Shown here in pieces: positions 62,707-64,000 of a DNA stretch of 64,000 nucleotides. The position numbers were made by a program, and so were the translations under genes. The stretch is from the NCBI RefSeq assembly GCF_036967205.1, contig NZ_CP146022.1:6324001-6388000 (forward strand). The letters run 5' to 3'. Positions within the stretch are counted from its first letter, which is position 1. Every line of letters starts with the position of its first letter. Below the pieces are notes generated by a model, which saw nothing but the letters and a program-made list of their open reading frames with translations, was not told the origin of the DNA and made no database searches. The DNA comes from Streptomyces sp. Q6 (lineage in GTDB: Bacteria > Actinomycetota > Actinomycetes > Streptomycetales > Streptomycetaceae).

Positions 62707-64000
62707 TCAGCCTCCGGCAGGCCCGACCGCGGTGGCCGTGCCGGCGAGTGCCTCCAGATCGCTCTTGCGGACCTTGATCACCAGACCTGCGACGATCAAC
62801 GCGAGCACCGCCATGGCCGCCGCCGGTATGAAGGCCGTCGAGATGCCATGGGCCAGTACCTCATTCGCCCACGGAGCGGGCAGCTCGTGGGTCTTGGCGA
62901 ACGCGGCCTTCTGTTCCGGCGAGGCGTTCGCCATGAAGTCGGCCGCCTGGCTCCTGCCTTCGTCGCGGCTCGCCGTGCCGAAGACCGTGGTCAGGATGGA
63001 CAGGCCGAGCGAGCCGCCGACCTGCTGTGTCGTGTTGAGCAGGCCCGACGCGGCGCCTGCCTCGTGCGGCGCGACGCCGGAGACCGCGGTGACGGTCACC
63101 GTCACGAAGTTCAGCCCCATGCCGAAGCCGAAGATCAGCATCGGGCCGAGCACCCCTCCGACGTACGAGCTGTCGGGGCTGATGAACGTCTGCCACGCCA
63201 GGCCGATCACCACCAGCGCCGAACCGCCCGCCATGAACGGCTTCGGTCCGAGCACCGGCAGGAACCGCTGGGACAGGCCCGCGCCGATCGCGATCGCGGC
63301 GGTCACCGGAAGGAAGGCGAGACCGGCCTTGATCGGCGTGTAGTCCAGCACGTTCTGCACGAACAGCACGATGAAGAAGAACATGCCGAACATGGCCGCG
63401 GCGAGGGCCAGCATGATCACGTACGTGCCCGAACGGTTGCGGTCGGCGAACATGCGCAGCGGAGTGATCGGATCCTTGGCCCGGCTCTCGATCGCCACGA
63501 ACGCGAGCAACAGGACGACGGCCGCCCCGAAGGACCCCAGCGTCAGACTGTCCCGCCAGCCCGCTTCGGAGGCGCGGATGAAGCCGTACACGAGCGCTGC
63601 CATGCCGAGCGTCGAGGTGAGCGCGCCGGATATGTCGAAGCTGCCGGGATGCCGCTCCGACTCGCTGATGTAGCGCGGTGTGACCACGGCGATCAGGATG
63701 CCGATGGGTACGTTCACGAACAGCACCCAGCGCCAGTCGAGCCACTCCGTGAGCATGCCGCCCGCGAGGAGCCCGACGGCGCCGCCGCCGGCGGAGACCG
63801 CCGCGAAGACCCCGAACGCCCTGTTCCGCTCGGGCCCCTCGGGGAACGTGGTGGTGATGAGGGCCAGTGAGGTGGGTGACGCGATGGCGCCGCCCACGCC
63901 CTGAAGTGCTCGTGCGGCCAGCAACTGCCAGGGTTCCTGGGCGAGTCCGCCCAGGAGGGAGGCGAGCGTGAAGAGCAGGATGCCGGTGATGAAGACCCGG
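62707..64000 (-). CDS. MFS transporter, DHA2 (14-helix) type, 5' end outside window
   Basis: Partial gene; at least 431 C-terminal residues. The motif LAARALQGVGGAIASPTSLA and WRWVLFVNVPIGILIAV (motif C-type region of drug:H+ antiporters) identify a DHA2 multidrug or metabolite exporter. About twelve membrane segments are visible before a short cytosolic tail. It is convergent with the ADP-ribosylglycohydrolase gene. Substrate unknown. Confidence 0.9.
   Translation of the reverse strand, partial: RVFITGILLFTLASLLGGLAQEPWQLLAARALQGVGGAIASPTSLALITTTFPEGPERNRAFGVFAAVSAGGGAVGLLAGGMLTEWLDWRWVLFVNVPIGILIAVVTPRYISESERHPGSFDISGALTSTLGMAALVYGFIRASEAGWRDSLTLGSFGAAVVLLLAFVAIESRAKDPITPLRMFADRNRSGTYVIMLALAAAMFGMFFFIVLFVQNVLDYTPIKAGLAFLPVTAAIAIGAGLSQRFLPVLGPKPFMAGGSALVVIGLAWQTFISPDSSYVGGVLGPMLIFGFGMGLNFVTVTVTAVSGVAPHEAGAASGLLNTTQQVGGSLGLSILTTVFGTASRDEGRSQAADFMANASPEQKAAFAKTHELPAPWANEVLAHGISTAFIPAAAMAVLALIVAGLVIKVRKSDLEALAGTATAVGPAGG

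Overview
The window is a piece of a high-GC actinobacterial chromosome, almost certainly Streptomyces. Codon third positions are strongly G/C, GTG and TTG starts are common, and gene content and order follow the conserved recA-recX / gluABCD / miaB-miaA-dapF-hflX / lexA-nrdR-nrdJ core block I know from Streptomyces chromosomes. No rRNA, tRNA or CRISPR array was seen.

Layout. 1-14.4 kb: a Dps-type mini-ferritin (dpsB-like), a small membrane protein, an SDR oxidoreductase, a base-excision repair pair lhr-nei2, an AraC-type regulator next to an azlCD amino-acid exporter, a PucR-type regulator, a toroid-repeat protein, DUF3046, an AI-2E-type permease and a membrane protein. 14.4-17 kb: an SOS-controlled recA-recX operon. 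17.5-20.4 kb: a cysteine dioxygenase-rhodanese operon preceded by a 15-residue cysteine-rich leader peptide, then a flavin monooxygenase. 20.6-21.7 kb: a complete IS481-family element placed exactly at the stop codon of gluD. 21.7-28.4 kb: the gluABCD glutamate ABC importer, its divergent two-component system gluR-gluK and an orphan TAXI-type binding protein. 28.9-41.9 kb: an ABC exporter, miaB, a degenerate extradiol-dioxygenase relative, an antitoxin-like protein, miaA, dapF, the second RelA/SpoT homologue rshA, an M1 peptidase and hflX. 41.9-44.6 kb: tandem paralogous lipoprotein serine peptidases. 45.1-51.7 kb: a four-gene NRPS-independent siderophore (NIS) operon. 51.7-58.7 kb: a DinG/XPD-like helicase convergent with lexA, then nrdR-nrdJ (class II ribonucleotide reductase) with paired NrdR boxes. 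58.8-64 kb: TerD-family protein, arylamine N-acetyltransferase, DUF4937 protein, histidine phosphatase, ADP-ribosylglycohydrolase and an MFS exporter cut by the window edge.

How genes work together. recA, lexA, lhr, nei2 and the helicase form a DNA-repair theme, with SOS boxes visible at recA and lexA. The glu genes are a binding-protein importer plus its sensor pair. The siderophore operon carries a diaminobutyrate aminotransferase, two IucA/IucC synthetases and a GNAT acyltransferase, but neither the diaminobutyrate decarboxylase nor the N-hydroxylase found in rhizobactin-type pathways, so its product is not obvious.

Quality note. Several genes (lhr twice, araC, the flavin monooxygenase, the ADP-ribosylglycohydrolase, and probably a small membrane protein at 14.5-14.8 kb) are interrupted, each time by the equivalent of one missing base, mostly at a G/C run. 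This looks like a sequencing or assembly artefact rather than biological decay, so these genes may be intact in the organism.
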